Source of the DNA: DATJKD01 sp963834855
GTDB lineage: Bacteria > Pseudomonadota > Gammaproteobacteria > Steroidobacterales > Steroidobacteraceae
Reading direction: 5' to 3'
NCBI GenBank assembly: GCA_963834855.1
Contig: CAWIDH010000008.1
Location: 122,992-186,991, forward strand
DNA length: 64,000 bases
Positions 54,174 through 63,912 of the stretch are shown here, piece by piece (position 1 is the stretch's first letter; each line of letters begins with the position of its first letter). A program made the position numbers and the translations under genes. The notes under the pieces are model-generated. The model saw only the letters and a program-made list of their open reading frames with translations. It was not told the origin of the DNA and ran no database searches.

Positions 54174-55367
54174 TTACAGCAGCGCTACCATCTGCTCCGC
54201 ATACCAATGATCGAAGGTGTGCACGCAGTCTTCGCTCGGCTGATAGGGTCCAGGGCGATAGCCGCGCGACAGCGCGCCCTGCTGCACGCGCTCGCAAAGC
54301 CCCCAGTCCTGGCGGTTCGTGACGTCCCAGAATTCGACCATGTCGGTCGGGTCGAAGTCCGGACGCGCCAGCGCCTCCTGGGTGAACAGGAACTCGCAGA
54401 GGATTCTCGTGCGGCCGGGCGCCACCGGCCAGGCGGTGTGAGTCAGCACGTAGTCGGGATGCGGGCTCAGCAGCAGGTTCGGATAGATCACGTAGTAATA
54501 GACGAAGCGGTGATCCTCGGGCTTGAGACCGCTGATGATCGGGACCGTCCGCTTGCCGCTCATCGACATGGTCTCGTATCCGTCGCGCATCATCATCGGC
54601 CCGCCGTTGAAGCAGGCACCGATCTCCGGCACGCGATCGTGGCGCGCGATGTGGTCGCTGATCCGGAATAGCTGCGGGTGCACGCCCGGGCAGTGATAGC
54701 ACTCGCTGTAGTTCTCGCAGATCAACTTCCAGTTGGCCGCGACCTCGTACTCGATGCGCCTGCCCACGCGCAGGTCCTCCATCTTGAAGCGGGCAAGATC
54801 CGGCAGGTCGGCGAGGTAATGCTCCAGCGGCTCGGCCGCATCGTCGAGGTTGAGGAAGATGAACCCCGCCCAGGTTCCCAGCCTCACCGGCGTCAGCGAA
54901 AAACCCTCGCGCTGGAAGCCCTCCTCCATGCGCGGCACCTGAGCCAGGCTGCCGTCGAGGCGGTAGGTCCATGCGTGATACGGGCAGACCACCCGGCTCA
55001 CGCCCTTGCCGCACTGGGCGTCCAGCAGTCTCGCACCGCGATGTCGGCAGACGTTGTAGAACGCGCGCACCACGCCGTCGCTGCCGCGTGCAATGACGAT
55101 CGAATCGCCGCCGATCTCGTGCGTGAAGTAGTCGCCCGCCGAAGGGATGTCTTCCTCGCGGCCGACGCAGACCCACATGCGGGCGAACAAGCCCTCCTGC
55201 TCGAGCCGCAGGACCTCGGGCGAGGTATAGAGTGCCGCCGGAAGAGTGCGTGCATCCGGCAACGAACGCAGCGTGGGCGCGAAGTCGGCGGGCGTGAGAC
55301 CGGACTCGATCGCTGCCTTCGTGGGGGCAGGCCTGCGTGCGGCGGGTTTCTCGAGCGCTGAGGACAT
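54174..55367 (-). CDS. CntA/GbcA-like Rieske oxygenase (quaternary amine type)
   Basis: A 397-residue oxygenase. The Rieske ligands are CRHRGARLL and CPYHAWTY, with 18 residues between. The iron site is NWKLICENYSECYHCPGVH: the bridging residue is Glu (ICENYSECYH), as in carnitine and glycine-betaine oxygenases, and not Asp as in the three other oxygenases here. I start at ATG 55367, with GGAG seven bases upstream. It may demethylate or cleave a quaternary amine such as betaine or carnitine. No reductase is nearby. The amino-acid operon across the IclR gene could use its product. Confidence 0.88.
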   Translation of the reverse strand: MSSALEKPAARRPAPTKAAIESGLTPADFAPTLRSLPDARTLPAALYTSPEVLRLEQEGLFARMWVCVGREEDIPSAGDYFTHEIGGDSIVIARGSDGVVRAFYNVCRHRGARLLDAQCGKGVSRVVCPYHAWTYRLDGSLAQVPRMEEGFQREGFSLTPVRLGTWAGFIFLNLDDAAEPLEHYLADLPDLARFKMEDLRVGRRIEYEVAANWKLICENYSECYHCPGVHPQLFRISDHIARHDRVPEIGACFNGGPMMMRDGYETMSMSGKRTVPIISGLKPEDHRFVYYYVIYPNLLLSPHPDYVLTHTAWPVAPGRTRILCEFLFTQEALARPDFDPTDMVEFWDVTNRQDWGLCERVQQGALSRGYRPGPYQPSEDCVHTFDHWYAEQMVALL

Positions 55368-55500
55368 GGTCATCTCCGAATCGACGGGCCGGTCGAGACC
55401 GGCGGCCTCGGGCAAGCGCGCATTCTAATCCCGCAGCGAGCGCTTCCGAAGTCCAGCCGACCGCCCGCGAATGGGGGCGCCGCAGCGCCGACCGCGGTGA

Positions 55501-56850
55501 TCAAGGCAACTTGAAGGCGAGGCCGCCCTTGATGACCACCGCCACTTCCTGCAGCGCCCGGACGTCCGCGAGCGGATCGCGGCGCACGGCGATGATGTCC
55601 CCGTAGCACCCCGGCGCGATGCGCCCGATGCGATCGCTCAAGCCCATGTAGCGCGCAGCCACCGAGGTGGCGGACTTGATGGCGTCCATCGACGTCATCC
55701 CGCGCTCAACCATGACCGGGAACTGGCGCGCGTTGAGGCCGTGCGGATAGACGGCAGCGTCGGTGCCGTAGACGATCGCCACACCGGCCCGGTGCGCGCG
55801 GGTGAAGCCCTGCCGCTGCGCCTCGGTGGTCTCGATGTTCTTGCGCAGGAATTCCTCGGGCCAGCCCTGCGCGCGCCCCTCGGTGTCGATGTAGTCGCCG
55901 TTGTAGACGTCCATCGACAGCGCAACGTCGTGATCGCGCGCGAGCGCGATTGCCGCATCGTCGATCAGCGAGGCGTGCTCGATCGTGTCGGCGCCCGCCT
56001 CGATCGCCTCGCGGATCGAGCGTGCGCCGTGCGCATGCGCCGCGACCTTGAGTCCCGCGGCGTGCGCCACCTGGACCACGGCTGCGATCTCCTCCGGTGT
56101 CATCTCCGGTTCGCCCGGCACGCCGCCGTAGGCCAGGACCGCGCCCGAGGCGATGACCTTGAGGACATCGGCACCACCGGTGACGGCCTGCTCGGCCTTG
56201 CGGCGGAAGTCGTCGGCCCCACGCGCCACACCCATGCGCACCCGTGCCGGGATCTCCGATTCAGGATGACCGGGGATCACGAGGTCGCCGCCGCCACCCG
56301 GGATCGTCAGGTAGTACCCCACGGCCTGGAGCCGCGGTCCCACGGTGCGGCCGGCATTGATCTCATCGCGAAGCGCGCGGTCCGTCCATGCGATATAGGT
56401 GCCGACGTCGCGCACCGACGTGAAACCGGCCGCGAGCGTCGCACGCGCATTCTCGCGCGCGAAAACGAGTTGCTCCTCGAGCGTCCGGCGGTAGTAGATG
56501 CTCAGGTCCGCCGTGTCTCCCGGGCGATCCGAGAGGTGAGTGTGCATGTCGATGAGGCCCGGCAGGCACGTGTATCCGGCGAGGTCGAGCACGGGGATGC
56601 CGCGCGGCACGTCGACGTTCGAGCCCACGGCTGAGATCCGCCCTCGCAGGACCAGTACCGTGAGCCCCTGCTTCGCGTCGTCCGAAGTCCCGTCTATCAG
56701 GGACCCACAGCGCAGCGCGATGGACCCGGAATCGGGCTCGAACGGCACAGATGCCAGCGTGACACCTTGCGGCGTGGCGGGCGCGGGCGATGTGCAGGCG
56801 GCGACACAGGCGCACCCGGCGAGCACGACAAGGGCTGCATAGCGACGCAT
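55501..56850 (-). CDS. Amidohydrolase (imidazolonepropionase/Xaa-Pro-dipeptidase-like), lipoprotein
   Basis: A 449-residue metal-dependent amidohydrolase. The N-terminus is a lipoprotein signal with a Cys-rich stretch (VVLAGCACVAAC). The metal ligands are in LIDMHTHLSDRP. The lysine expected to be carboxylated lies in DVLKVIASGAV. Further ligands are HAHGARSIREAIEAG, TIEHASLIDD and YGTDAAVYPHG. The start at 56850 gives the lipobox directly, although no strong ribosome site is seen. It would act on cyclic amides or proline dipeptides at the cell envelope. The substrate is unknown. Confidence 0.86.
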   Translation of the reverse strand: MRRYAALVVLAGCACVAACTSPAPATPQGVTLASVPFEPDSGSIALRCGSLIDGTSDDAKQGLTVLVLRGRISAVGSNVDVPRGIPVLDLAGYTCLPGLIDMHTHLSDRPGDTADLSIYYRRTLEEQLVFARENARATLAAGFTSVRDVGTYIAWTDRALRDEINAGRTVGPRLQAVGYYLTIPGGGGDLVIPGHPESEIPARVRMGVARGADDFRRKAEQAVTGGADVLKVIASGAVLAYGGVPGEPEMTPEEIAAVVQVAHAAGLKVAAHAHGARSIREAIEAGADTIEHASLIDDAAIALARDHDVALSMDVYNGDYIDTEGRAQGWPEEFLRKNIETTEAQRQGFTRAHRAGVAIVYGTDAAVYPHGLNARQFPVMVERGMTSMDAIKSATSVAARYMGLSDRIGRIAPGCYGDIIAVRRDPLADVRALQEVAVVIKGGLAFKLP

Positions 56851-56973
56851 GGTCACGAAAGGAGAATACAGCCCGTTCACGTCCGCTGCCCGCAAAGCCT
56901 CGCATCCTGCAAAGCCTCGCAGCCACACCTGGAGCGTGGCCCGTCGTGAGCCGCGCCATCTACAATGCCACCC

Positions 56974-58992
56974 ATGAGTGTCGCGCAGGAACCCGTTGGC
57001 TCACTGGAGGTTGCGCTCGCCCACGCGACGAAGCTCCTGGCAAGCGACCCTGCGCTCGCGGTACAGCAGGCGCACGAGATTCTGAAGGTCGTGCCGAATC
57101 ATCCGCCCGCCACCCTGATCCTGGCGCAGGCGAAGCGCGCAGTCGCCGACATCCCCGGGGCGCTCGCCGTCCTGGAGTCGCTCGTGCAGTCGCAGCCCAA
57201 CTGGGCGCTGGCGCACTTCGAGCTGGGTCGCACGCGTTCGGCGGCTGGGCAAGGCGATGCCGCCATCGAATCTCTGCGTCGGGCGGTGGGCTTGAAACCC
57301 GACCTGGCGGATGCCTGGCGCATCCTCGGCGATCACCTCACGATCGTGGGCGACACGCAGGCGGCGGATGCGGCCTATGCCAACCACATCAGGACCTCGA
57401 CACGCGACCCGCGGCTGCTCGAGCCCGCCGCCGCTCTCTGCGAGGGGCGCATCGCCGTCGCCGAGGCGCTGCTGCGCAAGCATCTCATCAAGCATCCGAC
57501 GGACGTCGCCGCCATCCGGATGCTGGCGGAAGTCGCGGCCCGTCTCGGCCGGCTCGAGGACGCCGAGAACCTCCTCGCGCGGTGCCTGGAGCTCGCGCCG
57601 GGGTTCGCGGCGGCACGGCAGAACTATGCCGTTGTCCTCAACCGCCAGAACAAGCACGTCCAGGCTCTTGCTCAGGTGGACCGGCTGCTCGCGGCCGACC
57701 CCCAGAACCCCACCTGCCGCAACCTCAAGGCCGCGATTCTCGGTGCGATCGGGGAGTACGAGCGTTCCATCGAGATCTACGCCGGCGTGCTCGACGAGTA
57801 CCCGAATCACGCCAAGGTATGGATGAGCTACGGCCATGCCCTCAAGACCGCGGGTCGGATAAAGGACGGCGTGCAGGCCTACCGCAGGAGCGTGGCACTC
57901 GCCCCGAACCTCGGAGAGTCGTACTGGAGCCTCGCCAACCTGAAGACTTATCGCTTCGAGCCGGAGGAGGTCGCGGCGATGCGCGCCCAGCTCGAGCGCG
58001 CCGACCTGTCGGACGAGGACCGGCTGCACTTCGACTTCGCGCTCGGCAAGGCGCTCGAGGATGCGGGCGAGTACGCGCCATCGTTCGAACACTACGCAAG
58101 CGGGAACCGGATCCGCCGGCAAAGCATGCCCTACGACGCGGACAAGACCTCGGCCGTCGTGCAACGCTCCACCTCGTTGTTCAGTGCCGAGTTCTTTCGC
58201 GAGCGGCCCGGCTGGGGCGCCGCGGCATCCGATCCAATCTTCGTCGTCGGGCTGCCGCGCTCCGGGTCAACCCTGATCGAGCAGATCCTCGCCAGCCACA
58301 GCTCGGTGGAAGGCACGATGGAGCTGCACGATATCGTCTCGATGGCGCGGTCGCTCGGCCGTCGCTCGACGCGCGACGAGCCGCCGAAGTTCCCGGACGT
58401 GCTGGCCTCCCTCGACGCGCAGGCCGTGCGCGCGCTCGGCGAGCAGTACATCGAGCGGACGCGGATCCAGCGCAAGACCGCCGCGCCGCATTTCATCGAC
58501 AAGCTGCCGAACAACTGGCTGCGCACGGGAATGATCCATCTCATCCTGCCGAACGCGAAGATCGTCGATGCGCGACGCCACCCGCTCTCATGCTGCTTCT
58601 CCAACTTCAAGCAGCAATTCGCGCGCGGCCAGGACTTCAGCTACGACCTCGTGGATCTCGGACGGTACTATCGTGATTACGTCGCGCTGATGGCGCATTT
58701 CGACCAGGTTCTCCCGGGACGGGTCCACCGCGTGCACTACGAGGCGATGGTCGAGGACACGGAATCCGAGATACGCCGACTGCTCGAATACTGCGGTCTG
58801 CCGTTCGAGGACGCCTGTCTCCGTTTCTATGAGACCGAGCGCGCGGTGCGCACGCCGAGCTCGGAACAGGTGCGCTCGCCGATCTTTCGCGAGGGACTCG
58901 ACCAGTGGCGCCATTACGAGGCCTGGCTCGGGCCGTTGAAGGAGGCGCTGGGTCCGGTGCTTCTCGCCTATCCGGAAGTGAAAAAAATCTGA
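56974..58992 (+). CDS. TPR-repeat sulfotransferase family protein
   Basis: A 672-residue protein. TPR repeats fill roughly residues 10-400 (for example DAAIESLRRAVGLKPDLADA). The sulfotransferase domain starts near 410 with the PAPS 5'-phosphate loop VGLPRSGSTLIEQIL and has the 3'-phosphate region DARRHPLSCCFSNFKQQF. No signal peptide is visible. The ATG at 56974 is near an ATG at 56965. A paralogue of nearly the same length lies at 61703-63727 on the other strand. The acceptor (tyrosine or polysaccharide) is unknown. Confidence 0.9.
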   Translation: MSVAQEPVGSLEVALAHATKLLASDPALAVQQAHEILKVVPNHPPATLILAQAKRAVADIPGALAVLESLVQSQPNWALAHFELGRTRSAAGQGDAAIESLRRAVGLKPDLADAWRILGDHLTIVGDTQAADAAYANHIRTSTRDPRLLEPAAALCEGRIAVAEALLRKHLIKHPTDVAAIRMLAEVAARLGRLEDAENLLARCLELAPGFAAARQNYAVVLNRQNKHVQALAQVDRLLAADPQNPTCRNLKAAILGAIGEYERSIEIYAGVLDEYPNHAKVWMSYGHALKTAGRIKDGVQAYRRSVALAPNLGESYWSLANLKTYRFEPEEVAAMRAQLERADLSDEDRLHFDFALGKALEDAGEYAPSFEHYASGNRIRRQSMPYDADKTSAVVQRSTSLFSAEFFRERPGWGAAASDPIFVVGLPRSGSTLIEQILASHSSVEGTMELHDIVSMARSLGRRSTRDEPPKFPDVLASLDAQAVRALGEQYIERTRIQRKTAAPHFIDKLPNNWLRTGMIHLILPNAKIVDARRHPLSCCFSNFKQQFARGQDFSYDLVDLGRYYRDYVALMAHFDQVLPGRVHRVHYEAMVEDTESEIRRLLEYCGLPFEDACLRFYETERAVRTPSSEQVRSPIFREGLDQWRHYEAWLGPLKEALGPVLLAYPEVKKI

Positions 58993-59039
58993 ACTGCGGC
59001 CGGGTCAGCGTGACAACGCGCCGAACCTGGCCCGGGGAG

Positions 59040-59170
59040 TGCGCACCGGGCGACGCGGCGATCGACACTGCGCCGCGCCGTGCTCCTCAAGCCCGACTTC
59101 GCCGACGCCTGGCGCGCACGCTCGGCGATCATCTGACGTCGGTGCGCGACGTCGCGGGCCCGGACGCCTG
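59040..59170 (+). pseudogene. Relic of a third TPR-sulfotransferase gene
   Basis: The sequence between the sulfotransferase stop and the receptor end reads, with two frame changes, GDAAID, LRRAVLLKPDFADAWR and TLGDHLTSVRDVAGPDAW. These match the TPR segment of the gene at 56974 (GDAAIES, LRRAVGLKPDLADAWR, ILGDHLTIVGDTQAADAA), and the two DNA stretches are visibly similar. Only about 130 bases remain. It looks like the remnant of a deleted or rearranged paralogue. Confidence 0.75.
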
Positions 59171-59175
59171 GAGTG

Positions 59176-61651
59176 TCAGCGTTCCTTCACTCCCCGAATT
59201 TCTGCGACGAACTTGAGCCCGATCGTCCGGGGCGGCGTCGAGCTGATGTACGGCTGGGTGCCGCAGATACGTCTCCGCGCACTGCACGTAGCGGTACAGG
59301 ATGTTGCGCTCGTCCGTGACGTTGTTGACGAACAGCTCGACCGTGTAGCTGTCCCTCGAGACGCCGAGCGAGAAGTCCAGCAGGTCGTAGCTCGGCTGTT
59401 CGCCGAGTATCTCGTTCGCCTCGTCGCGCAGATCCGCCCGGCTCGATCCCTTGTAGATATAGGACGCGCGCCAGTACGATATCGAATTCGCCGAGCGGGA
59501 ACTCCTGCCTGAGCGTCAGGTTCCCCTTCCACTCCGGCGTCACAGGCAGCGGCGTTCCCTCGAACGCCTCCGGGTCAACCAATTCGGTGACCGGCGGCGT
59601 AGACGGATCGTCGTCATCGTCGACGAGCAACGGGCAGGGATTGCGTGTTTCCGGGTTGCCGTTTTCATCGACGAAACCGCAATAGTTCTCCGTCAGCTCC
59701 GAGTCGATGTAGGCGACGCCGCCCGAGAGCTGGAAAGTGTCGGTCATGGCCCAGGTGAGATCCATCTCGACGCCCTTAATCTCCGCTCCAGCCGCATTCT
59801 TGATCTCCGTCAGGCCGTTAGCGCCGAGCAGCGCGAACTGGAAGTCATCCCACTCCTCGTAGAAGACTGCGCCGTTGAATCTGACGCGCCCGTCCGCCCA
59901 CGTGGTCTTCCAGCCGAGCTCATAGTTCGTCAGGAAGTCCGCTGCGTACGGCGGCAAGGTGCCGCGGCGGTTGATGCCGCCCGGCCGATAGCCCTCGGAC
60001 CAGGTGGCGTAGGCGAGATGGTCGCCCGTGAACTTGTAGGTCAGATTGACCTTGCCGAGGTAGTCGTCGTCCTTGGTGCCCTTGTCGATGCGCTTGCAGG
60101 GCGCGCCGCGGTATCCGGCTCGGTCGGGAACCCTGCAGGATGCACTCCCGCTCGCCGTTCGCCGAGAAGGGCAGCGCCGTAGCCGAAGAATCCCTCGAGT
60201 GTGTTGTCGAACTCGTAGTACCGGAGGCCGCCGGTGGCCGTGAGCTGGTCCGTCAGGTCGAAGGACAGCTCGCCGAAGACCGCCCGGTCCTCGTCGACGC
60301 GCTGCTGCTGCGTCAGCCAGATCGTGTCCTCCCAGCCGGTGACCCAGTAATCCGGGTCGAGGTTGTCGACCCAGTAGCGCTGCGTGATGTCGTGGGTCTG
60401 CTCCTGGTAGAACAGACCGCCCACGAAGCGCAGGCGGCGATCCGCGGGTGTCGAGATGCGCAGCTCGTGGCTCATCTTCTCGTAGCCGTCGTCGCCCCAG
60501 ATGTACTGCGCCGATCGTCGGGTTGCCGTCGGCGTCGGTGATGTAGAGCGAGTAGCTAGTAGAGCGTGAGTCGTAGAAGTAGGAGTAGTCGGAGTAGTCG
60601 AGCCGCGAGTCGACCTGGCGGTCGAGGTAGGCGCCGGTATAGGTGACGTCGAGGTTCGCGATCCTGCCCTCCACGGTGAGCGCCGCCTGCCACCACTCGT
60701 CCTCCGACCAGTCGGGATAGACGTGCGCGACCTGGAGCTCTCCCACGTGTGTTGTCGAAGCCGAAGACGCCGTCCGCATACATCTTCTGGCCCATGACGG
60801 TCGGCGTGACGGTCCAGCTATCGTTGAGGTCGACGCGCAGCGCCGCACGCGCGCCGTAGGTGTCGACCTCGTTGAAGTCCTCCTCCGCGAGCGGCGTGCT
60901 GTCCGTCGTGCAGTTCTCGACGGCGAGACCGTGGTCGCGCAGCCGGGCCAGGTGCGCTGCAACGGCACGTTGTCGATGTAGCCGGCGTCCTTGCGCGCCC
61001 AGCCGACGAGGCGGATGGCGGCGCTGTCGCCGATCGGGATGTTGACGTAGCCCTTCGGCGAGATAACCCTCGCCGCCCTCGTTGACGGTGTTGAGCTCGA
61101 GGCCGTAGCTCGCCGAGAACGCGGACGGATCCGGCTTGTTGGTGATGATGCGGATCGTGCCCGCCTGCGAGCTCGCGCCGTAGAGCGTGCCCTGCGGCCC
61201 CGCGAGCGCCTCGACGCGCTGAATGTCGTAGAGGTGCAGATCGAGCGCGCCCGTGGTCGTCGTGATGGGCTGCTCGTCGAGATAGATGCCGACCGAGGGC
61301 AGCGGCCCGGAATGGTTGCCGTCGCCGCCGCTCGCGACGCCGCGCATGTACACGAGCGCGAAGCCGGGACCGAACGTCTGGATAGGAAACCGACGGGAGG
61401 AACTTCACGTAGTCGTCGAACTTCGTGATGTTGAGCTCCTCGAGCCTCTCCGTGCTGATCGCCTGGATGCTCATCGGCACGTCCTGGAGGGACTCCTCGC
61501 CGCGTTTCTGCGCGGTGACGATGATCTCCTCCAGACCCGTCGGCTCCTGCGCCTGGGCCGATTGCAGGACCAGCAGGATCGCCGACGCGAGTGGCGCCCC
61601 TACAACAACTGAACGCGCAGGCTTGGATTTGCGTTTCTTGGAGCGTTGCAT
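59176..61651 (-). pseudogene. TonB-dependent receptor broken by many frameshifts
   Basis: A receptor of about 820 residues can be assembled only by changing frame some nine times. Recognisable segments, in order: signal peptide and plug (LEEIIVTAQKRGEESLQDVP; RVEALAGPQGTLYGASSQA), barrel pieces (GYVNIPIGDSAAIRLVGWA; AEEDFNEVDTYGARAALRV; HVYPDWSEDEWWQAALTVE; LRFVGGLFYQEQTHDITQR; DDDYLGKVNLTYKFTGDHLA), and the C-terminal TIGLKFVAEIRG. Nearly every break resolves as one extra base and no stop lies inside a segment. The start at 61651 has GGAGG. It could be a pseudogene or error-rich sequence. Confidence 0.82.
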
Positions 61652-61702
61652 GACGGATCCTCCACGCCGGATTGGCGGAGTGTACCCCCACGGCGCCCGG
61701 CG

Positions 61703-63727
61703 TCAAAACGGCGGCGGTTCGGACCAGGAGGCGAGCACGGGGCCGAGCCCCTCCTTGAGCGGGCCGAGCCAGGGCTCGTAGCGGCGCCAGTGATCGAGGC
61801 CCTCGCGGTAGATCGGCTGCCGCACCTGCTCCGAGCTCGCCGTGCGCACTGCCCGCTCGTTCTCGTAGAAACGCAGGCAGGACTCCTCGAACGGCAGCCC
61901 GCAGTAGTCGAGAAGCCGGCGGACCTCCGCCTCGGTATCGTCGACGAGCCGCTCGTAGATGACCCGGTGCACGCGCCCCGGCAATACGGCATCGAAGTGC
62001 GCCATGAGCTCCACGTAGTCGCGGTAGTAGCGGCCGAGCTCGGCGAGGTCGTAGCTGAAATGCTGGCCGCGCGCGAAGTGCTGCTTGAACACCGAGAAGC
62101 AGCAGCCGAGCGGATGGCGGCGCGCATCGATGATCTTCGCGTTCGGCAGCATCAGGTGGATGAGGCCGACGTGCATGAAATTGTTCGGCATCTTGTCGAT
62201 GAAGAACGGCGGTCCGTCGCGCCGCTGGACCCGCGTCTGGTCGAGATAACGCTCGCCGAGAGCGCGGACATCTCCCGCCGCCATGGTCGCGAGCATCTCG
62301 GGGTACCGCGACGGCTCGCCCTTCCTGCGCGGCCCCTCGAGCTCACGCGCAATCGCGATGACGTCGGGCAGTTCCATCGTGCCCTCGACCGCCGAGTGCG
62401 AAGACAGGATCTGCTCGAGCAGCGTCGAGCCCGCGCGCGGCAGGCCGACGATGAAGATCGGATCCGGGCCTGGCGTTCCCCAGTCCGCGCGCGCCTGGAA
62501 GAATTCCGTGGAGAACAGCGCCTTGCTGCGCTGGACGCCGTTCGCGATGTTGTCGGCGTCGTAGCGAATGACCTTGCGGCGCTCGCGATTGCCGCGCGCG
62601 TACTGCTCGAACGAGGCCGCGTAGTCGCCGGCATCCTCGAGCGCCTTGCCGAGCGAGAAGTGGAAGTGGTAGCGATCCTCGACCCCGAGATCGGTCCGCC
62701 CGAGCTCTCTTCGCATCGCGGCGAGGTCCGCATCCGAGAAGCGGAAGGTTTTCATGTTGGCGAGGCTCCACCAGGCCTCGCCGAGCGACGGTGCGCGCTC
62801 GATGCTCTTGCGGTAGGCGGCGATCGATTCGTCCTGCCTGCCGGCGGATTTCAACGCATGCCCGTACGTCATCCAGGACTTGGCCCGTCCGGAATAGGCA
62901 TCGAGCACGTCGGCGTAGATTCGAAGCGCCTGGTCGAAATCGCCGATCCGTGCGAGGGCCGAGGCCTTCAGGTGCCGGTAGGCGGGATTGGCAGGATCCT
63001 GCTGCAGCGCGCGATCGATCTCCACCAGGGCCTGCGCGGCCTTGCCATGCTTGAGGAGGATGGAGGCGTAGTTCTGCCGCGCTGCGGTGAATGAGGGCGC
63101 CAGCTCGAGGCAGCGCGCCAGGAGATTCTCGGCGTCCATCAATCGGCCGAGTCGGGCAGCGACCTCGGCGAGCATCCGGATCGCGGCAATGTCCGTGGGA
63201 AACTTCCTGAGGTGCGCGCGCAGGAGCGCCTCGGCCACGGCGATGCGGTTCTCGACGAGCGCGGCCGCGGCTTCGAGGAGCCGCGGGTCCTTCGTCGAGA
63301 AGCGAAGGTGCCGCGCGTAGGCGTCGTCCGCGGCCTCGGTGTCGCCGATCGCATGCAGATGGTCCGCGAGCGCGCGCCAGGCGTCGCCAAGGTCCGGCTT
63401 CAGCTCTACCGCGCGGCGAAGCGCGGCAGCGGCTTCCTCGCCGCGCCGCAGCCGGCCAAGGGCAAGGCCGAGTTCGTACTGAACGATCGCCCGGTCGGCG
63501 TATGCGGAGGCCATCGGCTCCAGGATTTCGAGCGCGCCGGCGGCGTCGCCCAGGCGGTTGCGCGCAGCGGCGAGCAGGAGCAGGGCCGAGGGATGTTTGG
63601 GGACGACCGCCAGAATCTCGTTCGCTTGCTCCGCGGCGAGCCGCGGCGACGTCGCGAGGAGTCGTTCGGCGTGCGCGAGCGCGGTCGCGAGCGAGCCGGT
63701 GGGGCCGGCCTGAGGGTTCGCCGTCAC
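61703..63727 (-). CDS. TPR-repeat sulfotransferase family protein, paralogue of 56974
   Basis: An intact 674-residue protein with the same layout as the gene at 56974. TPR repeats run through about residue 400 (AAALRRAVELKPDLGDAWRA). The sulfotransferase domain has VGLPRAGSTLLEQILSSHS and DARRHPLGCCFSVFKQHFAR. The two share most of their length, so they come from duplication. It lies on the opposite strand, just beyond the broken TonB receptor, making an inverted flanking arrangement. The 185 bases upstream, to the GNAT gene, show no clear element. Confidence 0.9.
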   Translation of the reverse strand: MTANPQAGPTGSLATALAHAERLLATSPRLAAEQANEILAVVPKHPSALLLLAAARNRLGDAAGALEILEPMASAYADRAIVQYELGLALGRLRRGEEAAAALRRAVELKPDLGDAWRALADHLHAIGDTEAADDAYARHLRFSTKDPRLLEAAAALVENRIAVAEALLRAHLRKFPTDIAAIRMLAEVAARLGRLMDAENLLARCLELAPSFTAARQNYASILLKHGKAAQALVEIDRALQQDPANPAYRHLKASALARIGDFDQALRIYADVLDAYSGRAKSWMTYGHALKSAGRQDESIAAYRKSIERAPSLGEAWWSLANMKTFRFSDADLAAMRRELGRTDLGVEDRYHFHFSLGKALEDAGDYAASFEQYARGNRERRKVIRYDADNIANGVQRSKALFSTEFFQARADWGTPGPDPIFIVGLPRAGSTLLEQILSSHSAVEGTMELPDVIAIARELEGPRRKGEPSRYPEMLATMAAGDVRALGERYLDQTRVQRRDGPPFFIDKMPNNFMHVGLIHLMLPNAKIIDARRHPLGCCFSVFKQHFARGQHFSYDLAELGRYYRDYVELMAHFDAVLPGRVHRVIYERLVDDTEAEVRRLLDYCGLPFEESCLRFYENERAVRTASSEQVRQPIYREGLDHWRRYEPWLGPLKEGLGPVLASWSEPPPF

Positions 63728-63912
63728 GGTCCTTGCCGCGCGGCAGCCGGAGGCCGCGAGACGACGGCCAATCCGATGGCGAAGGTTAGCGACCGAAGAT
63801 CGATATCCGGCATGTTCTCGGCGCTTGAAGACCGGCGAGCGTTCGGAGTGCCGCCTAATGGTATGCGATTGGAGATTGAGCGTGTAGCGGTTCGCCAGAT
63901 CGGCGGCGCACC

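Noticed and set aside
58905..59216. Small gene between the sulfotransferase and the receptor
   Set aside because: The only meaningful similarity is to TPR-sulfotransferase sequence in shifted frames, so it is annotated as a relic.
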